Source of the DNA: Lentinus brumalis | Taxonomy: Eukaryota > Basidiomycota > Agaricomycetes > Polyporales > Polyporaceae | Assembly: GCA_001792895.1 (NCBI GenBank) | Contig: MARA01000022.1 | Span: 186,001 to 250,000, forward strand | Direction: 5' to 3' | DNA: 64,000 nt | Shown here: piece by piece, positions 13,107 to 25,168 of the stretch | How positions within the stretch are numbered: position 1 is the stretch's first letter | How the letters are laid out: every line of letters starts with the position of its first letter | Notes under the pieces: model-generated | What the model saw: the letters and a program-made list of their open reading frames with translations, nothing else | What the model was told of the DNA's origin: nothing | The model's database searches: none | Made by a program: the position numbers and the translations under genes

Positions 13107-15352
13107 ATGATCTCTATAGGAGGGCTAGTCCTCTCCGCGCTCGCGAGCCTTGTCGCACTCGCACTGTGGAAGCTGTTCCCGGTCGTGCGCCGGCTGTACA
13201 GGAGCCAACTCAGGAGCCTCCCGGGACCCCCCAACGAACACTGGTTCTACGGTAACCTCAAAGCCATCCATGCGGAGGAGAATTCCGTGCCACAGGAACG
13301 GTGGTCCGCCGAAGCTGGCTCCCATACTATCATGTACCGAGGATTCCTGGGCGTGCGTAGCACCCCCACGCTCGGTATGGAGCATGCAACTGATACCGCA
13401 ACATTCAGACCGACCGCCTGTGGACTTTGGACACCCGAGCGTTGAACCACATCCTTACGCACTCGACAGACTACCAGAAACCCAGCGCTGCCCGTAGAAA
13501 TCTGGCTCGTATTCTGGGCGAAGGTAAATTTGCGGCCCGCGGTCGCAGCGTCATCTAGTACTGACTCTGGGTTCGCAGGCGTGCTGTTCACAGAAGGTTC
13601 GCGTTGCGTAGCTCGTAGTTCCGTAGCCGATACTAATACACATCGATGGCGCCTCTCAGCCGATCAGCACCGGCAACAGGTAAGTAACTTCCCTCACGCC
13701 TGCGTCAACTGCCGCTGACAGACATGACTTACACGCAGAGGAGGGTTATGGTCCGTCGCTCTTTCACACTCGCTCATACGACGCTCACATGTCTCCCGTA
13801 GAACCCCGCCTTCGGCCCAGCTCAGATTCGTGAACTCACGGAGATCTTCGTTGACAAGGCGATTGAAGTACGTTCACGGTCATCGAGCGCACCCGCCCGC
13901 TCACGTGTCCGGGGAAATAGCTCCGTAATGTCTGGGATGCCGAGATCGCCAAAGACGGCGAGCCCGCCCGTATCAATGTCCTCAAGACCCTGAGCAAGAT
14001 GACTTTGGATGTCATCGGGCTTGCGGGGTTCAATTACCGCTTCGACAGCCTGTCGGGCAAGTCAAGTGAATTGGGGGAGGCGTTCAATGGGATCTTCGAC
14101 CCCTCGCCCAACTTCACGATCATGATGTTCCTCAGAAACTTCTTCCCAATCTTCAACGCCATCGTGAGACTCGTCCTTTACCTCGCGTATGCAGACGCTG
14201 ACACAGTATTGCAGCCGGATGCACGTACGAGAAGCATCGATCAAGCACAGGCGACCATGCGGCGTATCGGCTTGGAGCTCGTCGCAGAGAAGAAGGCCGC
14301 GATTTTGCGGGAGCGCTACGAGAGCAAGGAGAAAGAGGGCGGCGTTGAGCGCAAGGACATTGCGGGTCGCGATCTGCTCACCCTGCTTCTCAAGGCGAAT
14401 ATGGCAACTGACATCCCGGACAACCAGAGGCTCTCTGACGAAGATGTTCTCGCTCGTACGTGGTCGTCTTCTCCACCGCTTGCCCTCGCGCTGATCAGCC
14501 TTGCAGAGGTTCCAACGTCCGTCGCTTCTACCCCAGCCCGGTCGTCTTACTGATTTCTGTTCATTCCGCAGCTTCCTGGTCGCTGGGCACGAGACCACGA
14601 GTACTGCCACTACGTGGTGCCTCTTCGCGCTCACCCAGGCCCCGGAAGTCCAGAAGAAGCTACGCGCTGAGCTGCTCACCCTCGACACCGACACACCGAA
14701 CATGGACGAGCTCTCCAACCTCCCGTACCTCGACATGGTCGTTCGTGAGACACTCCGGATCCATGCCCCCGTGCCGTCAACCATGCGCGTCGCGATGAAG
14801 GACGACGTTATCCCTGTCGCAGAGCCGTTCGTGGACCGCAATGGGGTGGTGCAGGACTCCATCAGGTATGTATGATCATGCCACCGCGATGTGGGATACT
14901 GACCGTCTCGGTGAAGGATCTCGGAGGGTACCCCGATCATCATCCCGGTCCTCGCACTCAACCGGTGGAAGAAGCTGTGGGGTGAGGACGCGTTCGAATT
15001 CAAACCCGAACGCTGGGAGAACCCGCCCGAGGCCATCTCGAGCATCCCGGGGGTGTGGGGCCACATCCTCAGCTTCCTCGGAGGCCCGCGCGCGTGTATC
15101 GGGTATCGTTTCTCTCTGATCGAGTACGTCGCCACTGCTCTCATCGGTGTTGCTGTACGTCCACTGACCGCAAGGTTGCACAGGATGAAGGCACTGATCT
15201 TCACGCTCGTCCGCGCGTTTGAGTTTGAGCTCGCAGTGCCGGCGGAGGATATCCAGAAGAAGTCGGCCATCGTGCAGCGGCCTCTCTTGCGTAGCGCGCC
15301 CAAAGATGGCAGCCAGATGCCGCTGCTTATGCGTCGCTACAAGCGGGCGTAG
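13107..15352 (+). CDS. Cytochrome P450 monooxygenase (11 exons, 563 aa)
   Basis: Membrane-anchored haem monooxygenase; substrate unknown. Exons: 13107-13352, 13409-13523, 13579-13596, 13660-13679, 13739-13750, 13802-13867, 13921-14455, 14507-14516, 14572-14865, 14917-15123 and 15184-15352. All phases close. The N-terminus has a membrane anchor ([16 protein letters not shown]) and the proline hinge [13 protein letters not shown]. Exons of 18, 20, 12 and 10 nt are supported by the family sequence they rebuild (GVLFTE, ADQHRQQ, RRVM, and QVPT before [10 protein letters not shown]). The ExxR motif is ETLR, the PERW motif is FKPERW, and the haem loop is [14 protein letters not shown] with its Cys. 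A TACTAAT branch site is visible before the 20-nt exon. It is only distantly related to the three P450s further along. Confidence 0.95.
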
Positions 15353-15571
15353 ACTCGTAGCATCTCTAGTAGCGCTTCGGGCGATGAGAAATTCATCAGA
15401 TATCTGTGTATAAGTCCTCAGTACAACTATAGCAGCTTATCAGAGCTGCGACACATGGGGATGCCTCGTCGAGGACGCTGTTCCGTGAGTAACCACACCG
15501 CTGTTGGGCGTCTAATAGACCAAATTGGGCGGGAGAACCGCCTACATGAGCGCTTCTTATCTTTACCTCAT

Positions 15572-15610
15572 ACCACCACCACCACCACCCTCAAACCACC
15601 ACCACCCCAT
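15572..15610. repeat. Imperfect (ACC)n tract upstream of the F-box gene
   Basis: A CCA/ACC-rich microsatellite-like run about 75-110 nt upstream of the next start codon. It lies in the presumed 5' leader or core promoter. Confidence 0.6.
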
Positions 15611-15682
15611 ACTCCAGTCAATCAAAAGTCAGCTATCCCTTTTTAGGCCGCCTGATCTATTGCTGAAAATAGCTTAGATATC

Positions 15683-16783
15683 ATGATGTTGCCGTACGAC
15701 GTTCTATGTCTCATCCTCGACCACAGTCGCGTAAATGATCATGACGTACCAAGTCGCGCCACGGTTGCAACCTGGGCCTCAGCAGCGCGAGTCTCTCGAA
15801 ATTGGACGGCTCCGGCAAGGACGATGCTATATCGCCACGCAGATCTGACTGGTGTGGAGGGGGGCCAGCCGGGTCCTTGGGTGCCTCTCTACGTTCGCAC
15901 AATGCGTACTTACCCACATTTGCGCGCCTTGGTCCGCATTCTTCACATCGCCACACGGGGAACGCCATTCCCCGAGCTACACGGCTGGATACCACTCCTT
16001 CCTAGAGACTCGCTTGCTTTTCTGGACTACTCGTGGGATGATAACAAATGGGACAAGTTCGGCGATAGCTCTCGATTGACGGTCCTGCAGGCCCCTGCGG
16101 TGCGGTCTATCCGCAAGTTGCACATATGCGGTTCGTACTCACCAACGGTTCTGGCGTCCATCATGACACTCTCAAGACTTGAGGAACTCGTGATCACTGT
16201 TGAGCGCATGCAGGACCTTACTTTCCACGTCCCCACTCCTACGCCGCGGCTGAAGCACTTGGACATCACGATCAAGCCGACTTTCTCCGCTTCTTCATTT
16301 GATCTCCTCCATATCCTTGTCGCAGCACCACAACTCGAGACGCTCACCATTCGCATGCAGACGCTCGATCTGTTTGCGTACAAGGGGCTCTCCCGGGCGT
16401 TACGCTCGACGACACCCGCGCTCAAGGTACTGGGCTTGTACGGCAACTTGGAGAAATGGACCGAGTTCGACTGCCCGTTCATGGACGGTCTCATCGCACA
16501 ATCGCCGTCACTCGAGGTCGTCAGCTGCCATCAGGGCACTTTCACGCACCACTTCTTCCGACACCTTCCCCCGACAGTCAAGGTGCTCAACCTCGTCATC
16601 CCCAGTCCGACATCACTCTCGGACAAGTGCCGCAAGGCGCTCGTTCAATGCTTGCGAGATGCGCGCAAGAGAGACCTGTCACTATCTCGGGTCTTCGTAT
16701 GGCCTCGGTGGGAGGAGGATACACTATACGACATCATGGCCGATGCGTGCAGTGCCAGCGAGATCGAGTTTCGTTCTCAGTGA
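15683..16783 (+). CDS. F-box/LRR-like protein, intronless
   Basis: Probable substrate receptor for an SCF-type ubiquitin ligase. A single 366-residue open frame. The N-terminus resembles an F-box (LPYDVLCLILDH, then a W-rich stretch ARVSRNWTAPARTMLYRHADL). The rest is leucine-rich, with irregular repeats of the type LEELVITVERM, LKHLDITIKP, LETLTIRMQTL and LKVLGLYGN at roughly 25-35 residue spacing. Such single-exon F-box genes are numerous in Agaricomycetes and usually lack known targets. The start chosen is the first of two adjacent Met codons. A second gene could hide in no other frame; the plus-frame overlaps are shadows. Confidence 0.75.
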   Translation: MMLPYDVLCLILDHSRVNDHDVPSRATVATWASAARVSRNWTAPARTMLYRHADLTGVEGGQPGPWVPLYVRTMRTYPHLRALVRILHIATRGTPFPELHGWIPLLPRDSLAFLDYSWDDNKWDKFGDSSRLTVLQAPAVRSIRKLHICGSYSPTVLASIMTLSRLEELVITVERMQDLTFHVPTPTPRLKHLDITIKPTFSASSFDLLHILVAAPQLETLTIRMQTLDLFAYKGLSRALRSTTPALKVLGLYGNLEKWTEFDCPFMDGLIAQSPSLEVVSCHQGTFTHHFFRHLPPTVKVLNLVIPSPTSLSDKCRKALVQCLRDARKRDLSLSRVFVWPRWEEDTLYDIMADACSASEIEFRSQ

Positions 16784-17723
16784 CAGGGCGGCTTGTCTGA
16801 TATCCGTGCTGAGTAGATAGCGGGCGCCGATTCTATGTGGTGAGTCGTTCCCGTACCTGTGAGCCATCTGCTGATGCGACTCTATTTACGGAACAGGCAG
16901 ACAGAGCGGTCACACAACGGCTGGCCTTGCGACTTGTGAGCATCTTACCCCTTCTCACCACTTCCGGCAACTAAAGACGCAGGGCTATTCTCCTACAGGG
17001 AGAGAACACATATCTTCATTCTTGTGGTATTTGAGTGCTGCATGACACTACGTTTCGGATGACGTACGCTCGAGCTTGATACGAGCTGACATGCGACGGA
17101 CGTCTTCAGACCGTCAGCGACCCACTGCCCCCATCGGCAGTGAGGTTGTCGGGGTCGACCATACTCTTCTTTGGTAAGTCACCTACATCACCCCCCAGAT
17201 CATAAGCTGCTGCTTTGACGGCGTGACGAGGCGAAATTCATAGACTGTCTAGTATTCATCGAGTTCCTTGTGAGTCGATATATTCGTTTTTTTTTCTGAG
17301 GGGCTAAGCCCTGGACTGAGCTTTGGCTCCCGAGGTCATCGGCAGCCAGCCACTCTTTTTCGCACACCGTATCGCACATTTGCTCCTGTCTCAGCATCCA
17401 TCTACGATGTCAAGAATCCATTCTCACGCTTTCCAGACGTGGGTGCTCGCCACCGTCGGCCCGAAGTTCTTCAATGCACGGCGGCGTTAGCGGGACCTGA
17501 AACTACGCTTTCCAGCTCTCCGCGGGATGGCACGGTCTGAAATGGCTAAGGCTTGGGCATGATATGTAGCCCTCAGGCTCGCATCTGACAGGACGTGGAG
17601 CTCGCATGCATGGAAGAGCAGGTCAGCTATAAGTATCTCGTCCCTTCCGGGACCGATGGTGGTCATCCAAACTACGATTGCTCCCTACTTACTTGTTCCC
17701 CGTCCGTTCACCATATCGTTCTC
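16784..17723. other. Intergenic region upstream of the second P450
   Basis: No gene recognised in about 940 nt. The motif ctataag at 17627-17633 lies about 91 nt before the P450 start and is a plausible TATA element. Confidence 0.4.
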
Positions 17724-19822
17724 ATGCCGTCGTCCTTCCACGGGCTCGATGCGTGGTTTGTGCTACAGCTGGCTGTCGGAGTCGTGTTCCTCGTCGCATG
17801 TTTCCTCAGAGGCCGTCGCCGCCGTATCCCACTCCCACCAGGCCCGAAGCCACTCCCTATCTTAGGAAACGTCTTTGACCTTCCCAGGAAAGTGCTCGCC
17901 AGCGAGTACTACAAGCTCCATGAGCGCTACGGTGGGACTCTATCGCTGCCTCTGCACGACTCATCACAGTAAGTACGGTCTATTGACGCATTCTCCATAG
18001 GTGATGTCGTTTATCTCAATGTTCTCGGACAGTCCATGGTGCTCCTCGGCTCCTACGAGACTGCACGCGAGCTCATGGACAAGCGGTCGTCTAACTACTC
18101 AAACAGGCCGCGGAGCATCATGAAGACCCTGTGAGTTGCTCCCGCTGTCCGATGATCCTCGGACGACTGATGTTCAGGCAACCTGCAGAATCGGCGGCGA
18201 TTGGGCTTTCGTGTTCGATCAGTACGATTCGCTGTGGCGGCGGCGCAGGAAAGCGTTTCACAACCACTTCGGTCCCAAACCCATCGCTCAGTACGAGAGC
18301 GTGCAAGAGGATGCTGCACGGCGCCTCCTACAGGACGTTCTCGCCAAGCCAGAATCGTTCGCTGACTACTTCCGCTTGTGAGTTCTGCACCCTCTCAACG
18401 CCGACCACTGACCAGATGTGATCCCATCCTTGCAGCGCATTCGGCTCGACAATCTTGCGCGTGGTTTACGGCATCACAACGTCTTCGCTTGACGACGAGC
18501 TCATCGCAGTGGTAGAGGAAGCGCAGGTCATCAGCAACAAGGCCTACACCCCTGGGAAGTACCTTGTAGAGCTGCTTCCGTTCCTACGGCACATTCCCGC
18601 ATGGGTTCCTGGTGCACAGTTCAAACGCGATGCCATCAAGTGGAACGTCACCATGCAGGCTACACGAAACAAACCGTTCGACGTGGCAGTGGAGAAGATC
18701 GTAAGCCTCTGTCATGGACTGGCTAAGTCACAGGATGCTAACCAATCACCAGCGTCGCGGTGATGCTACTCCATCGATTGTCTCTTGCATTGTCGAAGGG
18801 GCTTTCTCGAAGGGAGGATTGTCCCCCGAAGAGGAATCAATCACACGAGATGCCACCGCCATGGCTTACTTTGGTTAGTGGCCGCCACTCCTTGACGTTA
18901 CATCGCGGTCTGACGTGCTGTTTGTTATCTCCAACGCAGGCGCGGTCGATACGGTAGGCTGCACATCAAGCGATTGATGACATGGCAATACTGACATACA
19001 TGCTAGGTCCAAGCCACTTCCCACACGTTCCTCTGCGCAATGGCACTATTCCCCGAAGTGCAGAAGAAAGCGCAATCTGAGCTGGACACTATCGTAGGCT
19101 CAAGCCGCCTGCCTCGCTTCAGCGATCGCAGCTCACTGCCATACGTGAACGCCCTGGTCTATGAATGCCTCCGCTGGAAGCCCACTGCGCAACTCGGGCT
19201 GCCGCACCGCTCGGTCGCGGACGACGAGTTCAATGGATATGTCATCCCCGGAGGATCACTGATACTGCCAAACGTCTGGTGAGCAAGCCAGTATCGGTGA
19301 TCCGCCGACGTCCATGCGTGCTCAGTGATTTGCAGGGCAATGGCTCGTGACCCGAAGCACTACCCAGACCCAGATTCGTTCAAGCCGGAACGCTTCCTTA
19401 CTGCAGATGGACGTCCAAAGGAAGAAGTCCTCCATCCGCGTGACTACGCATTTGGTTTCGGTCGCAGGTGTGTATTTAAACTCCGTTGAAAACATGTGCT
19501 GATTTGCTCCGCATAGGACCTGTCCCGGTAATCACTTCGGAGAAGCAACACTATTCATCACATTTGCTACCATCCTGCATGCGCTCATCGTCGAGCTACA
19601 GCCGGACGAGAAGGGATTGTCGAAAGCGCCCGCGAGCGAAGACGTGCGGATGAAGGAGAACTTCCTGACGTGAGTTGCCGTGGTCGAGATTCATGAGCGA
19701 CACAGAGGAACTCATGACTTGTCAGTCATCCAATAGGGCTATCGTACACTTTTAAAGCCCGGTCGAGCTCAGCAGAAGGACTGGTATCCGATGGACATGT
19801 GCACAGCAGTGACGAATCGTAA
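17724..19822 (+). CDS. Cytochrome P450, paralogue 1 of 3 (526 aa)
   Basis: Class II fungal P450 of the kind often annotated as O-methylsterigmatocystin oxidoreductase-like; substrate unknown. Ten exons: 17724-17931, 18001-18130, 18189-18377, 18436-18700, 18753-18873, 18940-18953, 19007-19278, 19336-19467, 19517-19669 and 19726-19822. N-terminal anchor WFVLQLAVGVVFLVACF, hinge IPLPPGPKPLPILGN, I-helix GAVDT (encoded by a 14-nt exon) followed by QATSHTF, ExxR in YECLRW, PERF in FKPERF, and haem loop FGFGRRTCPGNHFGE. An in-frame TGA directly follows ACG at 19670, but splicing at CTGAC/gtgagt gives a C-terminal tail (LSYTFKARSSSAEGL) matching its paralogues. It ends 91 nt from the stop of the next gene, tail to tail. 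Confidence 0.95.
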
Positions 19823-19913
19823 GGTGACTTAGCTATCTCGGACTTGGCTGCCGCCGTCGAGCGATCGCTACACGCTGTCTAATAGAACCTGACTTTCCCC
19901 TCGGTTTATTCCA

Positions 19914-22010
19914 CTAAGCTTCGACTTTCGCGACCTCTGCAATCTTCTGCTCATCCTGCAGTGTGCGAATGAGTGTCTCTGTCGCTGCAGAGCGAGGCTT
20001 GATGATGCACTTGAATGGCTCAAAGTATCTGCGCAAAGGCCGTGATCAGATGTCGTCTGACAGGAGAAGGAATTGTCGTGCGCGTACGAAATTACGCCCG
20101 GCGTCATCTTCATGCTCAACGGCACCGGTTTCCCGTTGTCGTCCGTCGGGAGCGAGATCGAGAATGTCTGCAGAATGGACGAAAGCAGCATGAAGAGTGT
20201 GGTCTGGGCGAAGTGTTTTCCCGGGCACACCCTGATGGTTTTTCTCAGTCTACCGCAGTAGCTAGACGTTGAGACGACGAACGCACCTCCTCCCGTATCC
20301 AAACGCCATCAGAGATGGGTCAAGCACGCTGTGGTCAAGTTGACCATCCTTGAGGAAGCGCTCTGGCCTGAACTCCTCGGGGTCCGCATAGTGCTTGAGA
20401 TCCCGAGAGTAAGCCCTACGTTGTGTCGCTTTTGTCAGCATCATCTCATTGTTAGAGACGGAGAGGACGTACCATATGTTGGAAACGACAACCGAACCCT
20501 TGGGTATGCGGTAGCCCTTGTACTCGTCTTCCTCCATGGACCTATGCGCGACACCGAGTGGCGTCACGACTTTCCAGCGGAGACATTCCTTGACGAGAGC
20601 GGAGACGTAGGGGAGGAGCTTCTCGTCCTCGATACTCGGGAGACGATGCGGCCCTACTATCGTGTCGAGCTCAGCTTGGGCGCGCTTCTGAATTTCTGGA
20701 TATGTCGCCATGGCAGCGAAGAATGCTTGCAAGGTCGACAATGTCTGTAGATCACGGGTAAGCATCACACTGCCCGCAATCCGAACTTCAGGGCTAGGAA
20801 GGTGACTTGCCGTGTCGGAGCCACCTGGCAGTGAAGGTCAGCGAGGCAGCACAGGGGCCGGGCATATGGAAACAGACCTAGGTATACAGAGGCGGCGGCG
20901 TCTTTCGCAACTTCCTCATCATCGCTTGTCTCTACACGATCCATGAGTTCTGAGACCATTGAAGGGACAGCTACACCTTCGCGCTGTGAAGGGATACCGT
21001 AGTCAGCTCCGAGAGAGTACGATTGCGTGAAAAGAACTGACCATTGACTCCACGGCGCCTTCCCATGGTTCATTCCGCATACGAAGGACCCACGGGTGCC
21101 ACCCAGCCGCGTCGCGCCTGAACTTCGCGCCCGGGAACCACTTGGGAATGTAGCGCATGATGGGGAACGTCTCCACGAGGAACTTTCCGGGCATTACTGC
21201 GACGTTGAACGCGACCAGGGCTTTCTCGGCGATTTGGATGTACCTGTCGTTGTCGCCGTCCGTGACGTCCAGCCCATAGACGATGCGGATGATCGCAGAG
21301 CCGAACATACTGTGCACCGCATCAGTGACCGCGCGGAATGCTCGCCTCGAGATGTGAAGCACTCACAAACGTCCATGGGAACTGAAGTCTTGCGGGGTAT
21401 CCAGTAGCCTAACCAGGAACTTCTTTACTTCGCGTTCTTGGATGGAACGGTATTTTGTTATAGCCTTGGCATTCATGTGCTGGTGGAAACCGCGCCTGAC
21501 CGCCCGAAATCTCTCGCCGTATCGTATAGTACCCAACAGCCATGATAGCCCCGTCCTAGAAAGGGATCAGGACGTACGCTGTTAGGCTGAGGGCAGGATT
21601 CGGACTCACAGCTCAGCCATGCAACAGAACTTCCGGTCAGAATACTTGTCCGCGCGCTTGTCCAGAAGCTCGATCGCTGCCTCGTGCGTACCCAGGATAA
21701 TCATAGGCTGTCCGCAGACATTGAGGTAGCCAATATCGCCTGTGAATCAGTCAATGAAAGGAATGCACACGAATCGTAGCAGGCGACAAGTACCATACTG
21801 ATCGTTCATATCACGGAAGTGCACTTCCATGTCCTGCGCGGGGACGTCGAGCAGGTTTCCGATGAGTGGGAGCGGTCGAGGGCCCGGCGGAAGAGGTAAG
21901 TCGAGCCTACTGCATGAGACTCGGCGTCGCCAAAGTAAGACCGCGAAGACAACAGCCAAGGCAGCCAAAGCGGCCACAGAGTTTGCAAGCATTGAATTTC
22001 CGTGGGGCAT
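19914..22010 (-). CDS. Cytochrome P450, paralogue 2 of 3 (527 aa)
   Basis: Paralogue of the convergent neighbour with the same ten-exon plan: 22010-21794, 21739-21610, 21555-21367, 21309-21042, 20983-20878, 20824-20811, 20744-20473, 20415-20287, 20231-20088 and 20028-19914. Exon lengths 130, 189, 14 and 272 nt are identical to the neighbour's. Signature parts: anchor SVAALAALAVVFAVLLW, hinge LPLPPGPRPLPLIGN, I-helix GGSDT, KECLRW, FRPERF and FGYGRRVCPGKHFAQ. The intron after the GGSDT exon begins GCAAGT, a GC-AG intron. The last exon encodes a tail (FKCIIKPRSAATETLIRTL) that ends in a charged stretch. Substrate unknown. Confidence 0.95.
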
Positions 22011-22080
22011 CGTCGAGGACGGGGCCAGGGGAAGGAAAGAGGACCGTTTAACTTTAGCTGTGACGTCCAGGACGAAGGGA

Positions 22081-22088
22081 CTTATATC
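22081..22088 (-). promoter_or_regulatory. TATA-like element of P450 paralogue 2
   Basis: gatataag on the minus strand, about 71 nt upstream of the start codon at 22010. Confidence 0.3.
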
Positions 22089-23519
22089 CAGTTCTAACGG
22101 ACGCCGCATGCCGTTCCTTCGGCATGGAGCAAAGCACCGAAAAGACTTGGACAAAAGTAGGAGATCCACTGCTTGTACGCCGCTGTAGGAATTGCTGTTG
22201 CCATTCTCATAAGACTGCGTCGGAAGAAGACTGCGCCGCTGAATGCTACATGCCACATTCAGAAAAACATGGTACAATACTCACCGGCTCAGGTGACGTC
22301 GGTGAGATCTTCACCGCCCTAGGCTTGTCTTTTAGTTGCCCGAACCGTGACAGCGCTATTCTTGATATACACGCGTGAATCAATCAACCAGCTGATAAGG
22401 GTCCAGGGAGTCGTGGCCACGTTGAAAATTGGCGGCCTGAAGAGAGCCAACCCTTACCCGGGGTCCGGGACATATCGGCCAACCCATGGCGCAGTAGAAG
22501 CAGAAGATTACACAGTCAGGTCCACATTGAATGCGAGAAGCTGTGCTGTGGTTACGTCGTAGTAGACGTACTTAGTGGTAAGAAGGGAAACCATGACGGT
22601 CGGGAATACCCGGCGGAGAGCGCTTCGGGCGCTTCTCACCCATCGATGAAAAGAAATTCAAGTTGGCACTAGGCAGCAAGTTGGTCTATCTCGACCCGAG
22701 TCCGGCATGTCTTCAACTGCTCGTATTGCACACATCTTGCTTCACTTTACAAACTCGAACAGTGAAATCCAATGAGGACATGATGGTAAGTCGTATCCCC
22801 TATCTACTCAACGCTCATCATGTCTTTAGGTACCGGCATAACTTCTCACACTCGCGACTTGGTCCCGAGAAGCACATGCGTTGGAAATGTCTAGCTAACC
22901 CTCGTCATACAACGATGTGTACGGATGGCTTCGAGACGCCGCTCCTGGGCCCAGCCCAAGCTCATACTCGACGTGACGCAGATATTCATCATGGTCCGCG
23001 CATGCCGATCATCGCCTCGAAGCTGCCGGCGCAGAAACTCATAGGCATGCCGCAATGGTAGACCGTCGTAAGTATCCGCCCATCCTCGATCAATGGCGTT
23101 GGAGTCACTTCTGGAGCGCGGGGGGAGTCGGCCGCAGTCACCGCTTGCATCCGCCAGGCTCGTCTTACGAGACTCCCCCGACGCTGCGCTTTGATTGGCC
23201 ACACGTTGCAATGGTGGTCATGTTCCTATGCGTTTCAGTGCGGTAGCGACGCATGAAGAGAGCCTCCGGCTGCATCCGCGCGCAATCGATTGCTTGTGCT
23301 ACTCCAACGACGTCTATAAACCGGCCGTCTGCGGCGGTTCCGCCAGGAACGAGTGGAGATGTTGGTATTCGTCACAAGCAGCTACCGGTCCAGCCTCCGA
23401 ATCCTTGCCTCACGACGGGGCGTGCCTGTCCCATAAAGCCCTCTTCAGCAGACCAGAAAGGTTTCCCACCTTTTGACATCTGTCGTCCGCGCAGTATCTT
23501 CCTCGCTTCACTCTTCAAG
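22089..23519. other. Divergent intergenic region between a P450 and the CPL1-like gene
   Basis: About 1.4 kb containing both promoters. tataaa at 23315-23320 is 200 nt before the CPL1-like start. Open frames in the interval show no conserved motif. Confidence 0.4.
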
Positions 23520-24594
23520 ATGCGCGTCTTCGGCTTCACGCTCGTCTCTCTCGTTCTGGGGCTCACAATCGTGAATGCCCAGAAGCTCGCACGTTCCGCA
23601 AACCCTCGTGCCTTGCGCTCCTCACGCGCCGCCCGCACCATTGGTGGCACCCTGCGCGTGCGTCAGACTACCACCGACACATGTGCCAACCTCGATGGAC
23701 AAGACCTCGTCGTCAATGCCGTTGATTACGGCGGTCTTGGTAAGTAAACATTACTTCGCCTTTTCTGCAGCAGCTGACAGGCTATGACCAGATGGAGTCG
23801 TTTTGTGTCTCTCGGGTGTCGACGCCTTTATCGACACCAACGCGGTTGCCCAAGATGTTAGTCATATTTTCCTTGACTATGTAACTTTATTCAATATGTC
23901 ATCAGGCGGCCGCAGATCAGGGGGTGCCAGACACGAGGGCCGCTTTGAATGATTTGGTATGTCAAGGTCGCTATTCTCGCATTAGTCAAGTTCTTATGCT
24001 CCCTTCGTCAGATCAACGCCTCTGGCGAGGTGTGCACGTACCCGGCAGGTAGCACTCCTGCAGCCACCGCCGACGACCCTTGTGCCTTCACTTGCGACAA
24101 CGGGTTCACTCCGTCTCCCGCGGGCGATCCTACCATGTGTGTTTGCGAGGCGCCTGCTGCGGACTGCAATGGTGTTTGCACAACCGACGCGTGTCCTTCT
24201 CCCGGCCCAGCGCCGCGCCGTCGCGGATACACGAACTCACTGCGCAAGCGTGCCATGTGCCCTGCCGGTACGACTGCTTGCGCCGTGTACGAGCGTCGCG
24301 GTGTGCGGAGCAACCCGGTCGATTGCGTCGACACTGACAACGACCTTGAGAGCTGTGAGTTGAGCTGTTCATTTCCACGTTTGCAATCACTCATATAAGT
24401 CTATAGGTGGCGGTTGTATCAACCCTCTCGACTCGTTCTCGCCCAAGGGCAGAGATTGCAGTGCGATTCCAGGCGCTATGTCTTTCCAGTGCAAGTTTGG
24501 CGTTTGCATCGTCAACAGCTGCGACTCCGGTTACGTTCGGGCTGCCGATAACAGCTCTTGCATATCCGCTCGTCGCTTCTTGCAACAGAACTGA
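23520..24594 (+). CDS. Secreted cysteine-rich protein with CPL1-like domain (288 aa)
   Basis: A predicted extracellular or wall-associated protein. Exons 23520-23739, 23792-23856, 23906-23956, 24012-24354 and 24407-24594 close in phase. The N-terminus is a signal peptide (MRVFGFTLVSLVLGLTIVNA). The middle has a Cys-rich stretch (CTYPAG, CAFTCDNGF, CVCEAPAADCNGVCTTDAC) followed by a Pro/Arg linker. The C-terminus has the CPL1 pattern: CPAGTTAC, DCVDTDNDLESCGGC, DCSAIPGA, CKFGVCIVNSCDSGYV. CPL1 is a capsule-related gene in Cryptococcus; in filamentous basidiomycetes the domain is common and its role is unknown. A role in host interaction should not be assumed here. Confidence 0.85.
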
Positions 24595-25168
24595 TCTAGT
24601 CATTCTAATATGGTTCTTCTTCCGCTCTTGAACTTTGGTCGTCGAACATCTTGTATCAAATAGCGATACGTAACCTTACCTAGCGCATTTTCTTTCCGCA
24701 CAGTCGCACGTTCGTCTTTGTTCTCGTGCTGTATATGCATTTCTATGTCGCGAATGTGATTTTGTTTTCTTTTGAATTGCCTTTTCGCGAAGAGAGCCAT
24801 GAGAAGCGCTCAAGATGATTTCATCTGGCGCCAAATTGGTGGTTGTCGACAACTTCCGCTTGACAATTCTTAACCACTTCTTCATTCGTGTACGTCCAGC
24901 ATTCGTACGTTGCGCAATACTCGATATTCAATCGCCATTTGACAACATGACAGGCGCAGGAGAGCAGCAGACATCCAGCATGGAGCGCCACGAAGGTCTA
25001 GTCCCCACGACTCCACCTATGACATTATACCTGCGATGTGCCGTAAAACACGATCCAACGTCGGCGCAGTTCCCAAATGTCCACCACCTTCTCTCATCCT
25101 TCCACCACCCTCAGTATCACATCACGACCTAACGACCTGAACGACTCGAACGACTCGACGACCCCGAG
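24595..25168. other. Intergenic region before the Mug190-like gene
   Basis: 3' flank of the CPL1-like gene and the promoter of the next gene. The last 60 nt before the start are rich in acgac repeats. No coding feature seen. Confidence 0.4.

Noticed and set aside
14062..15303. 413-residue open frame on the minus strand opposite the first P450
   Set aside because: It is antisense to well-supported P450 exons and introns, shows no family motif, and long antisense frames are expected in GC-rich coding DNA.
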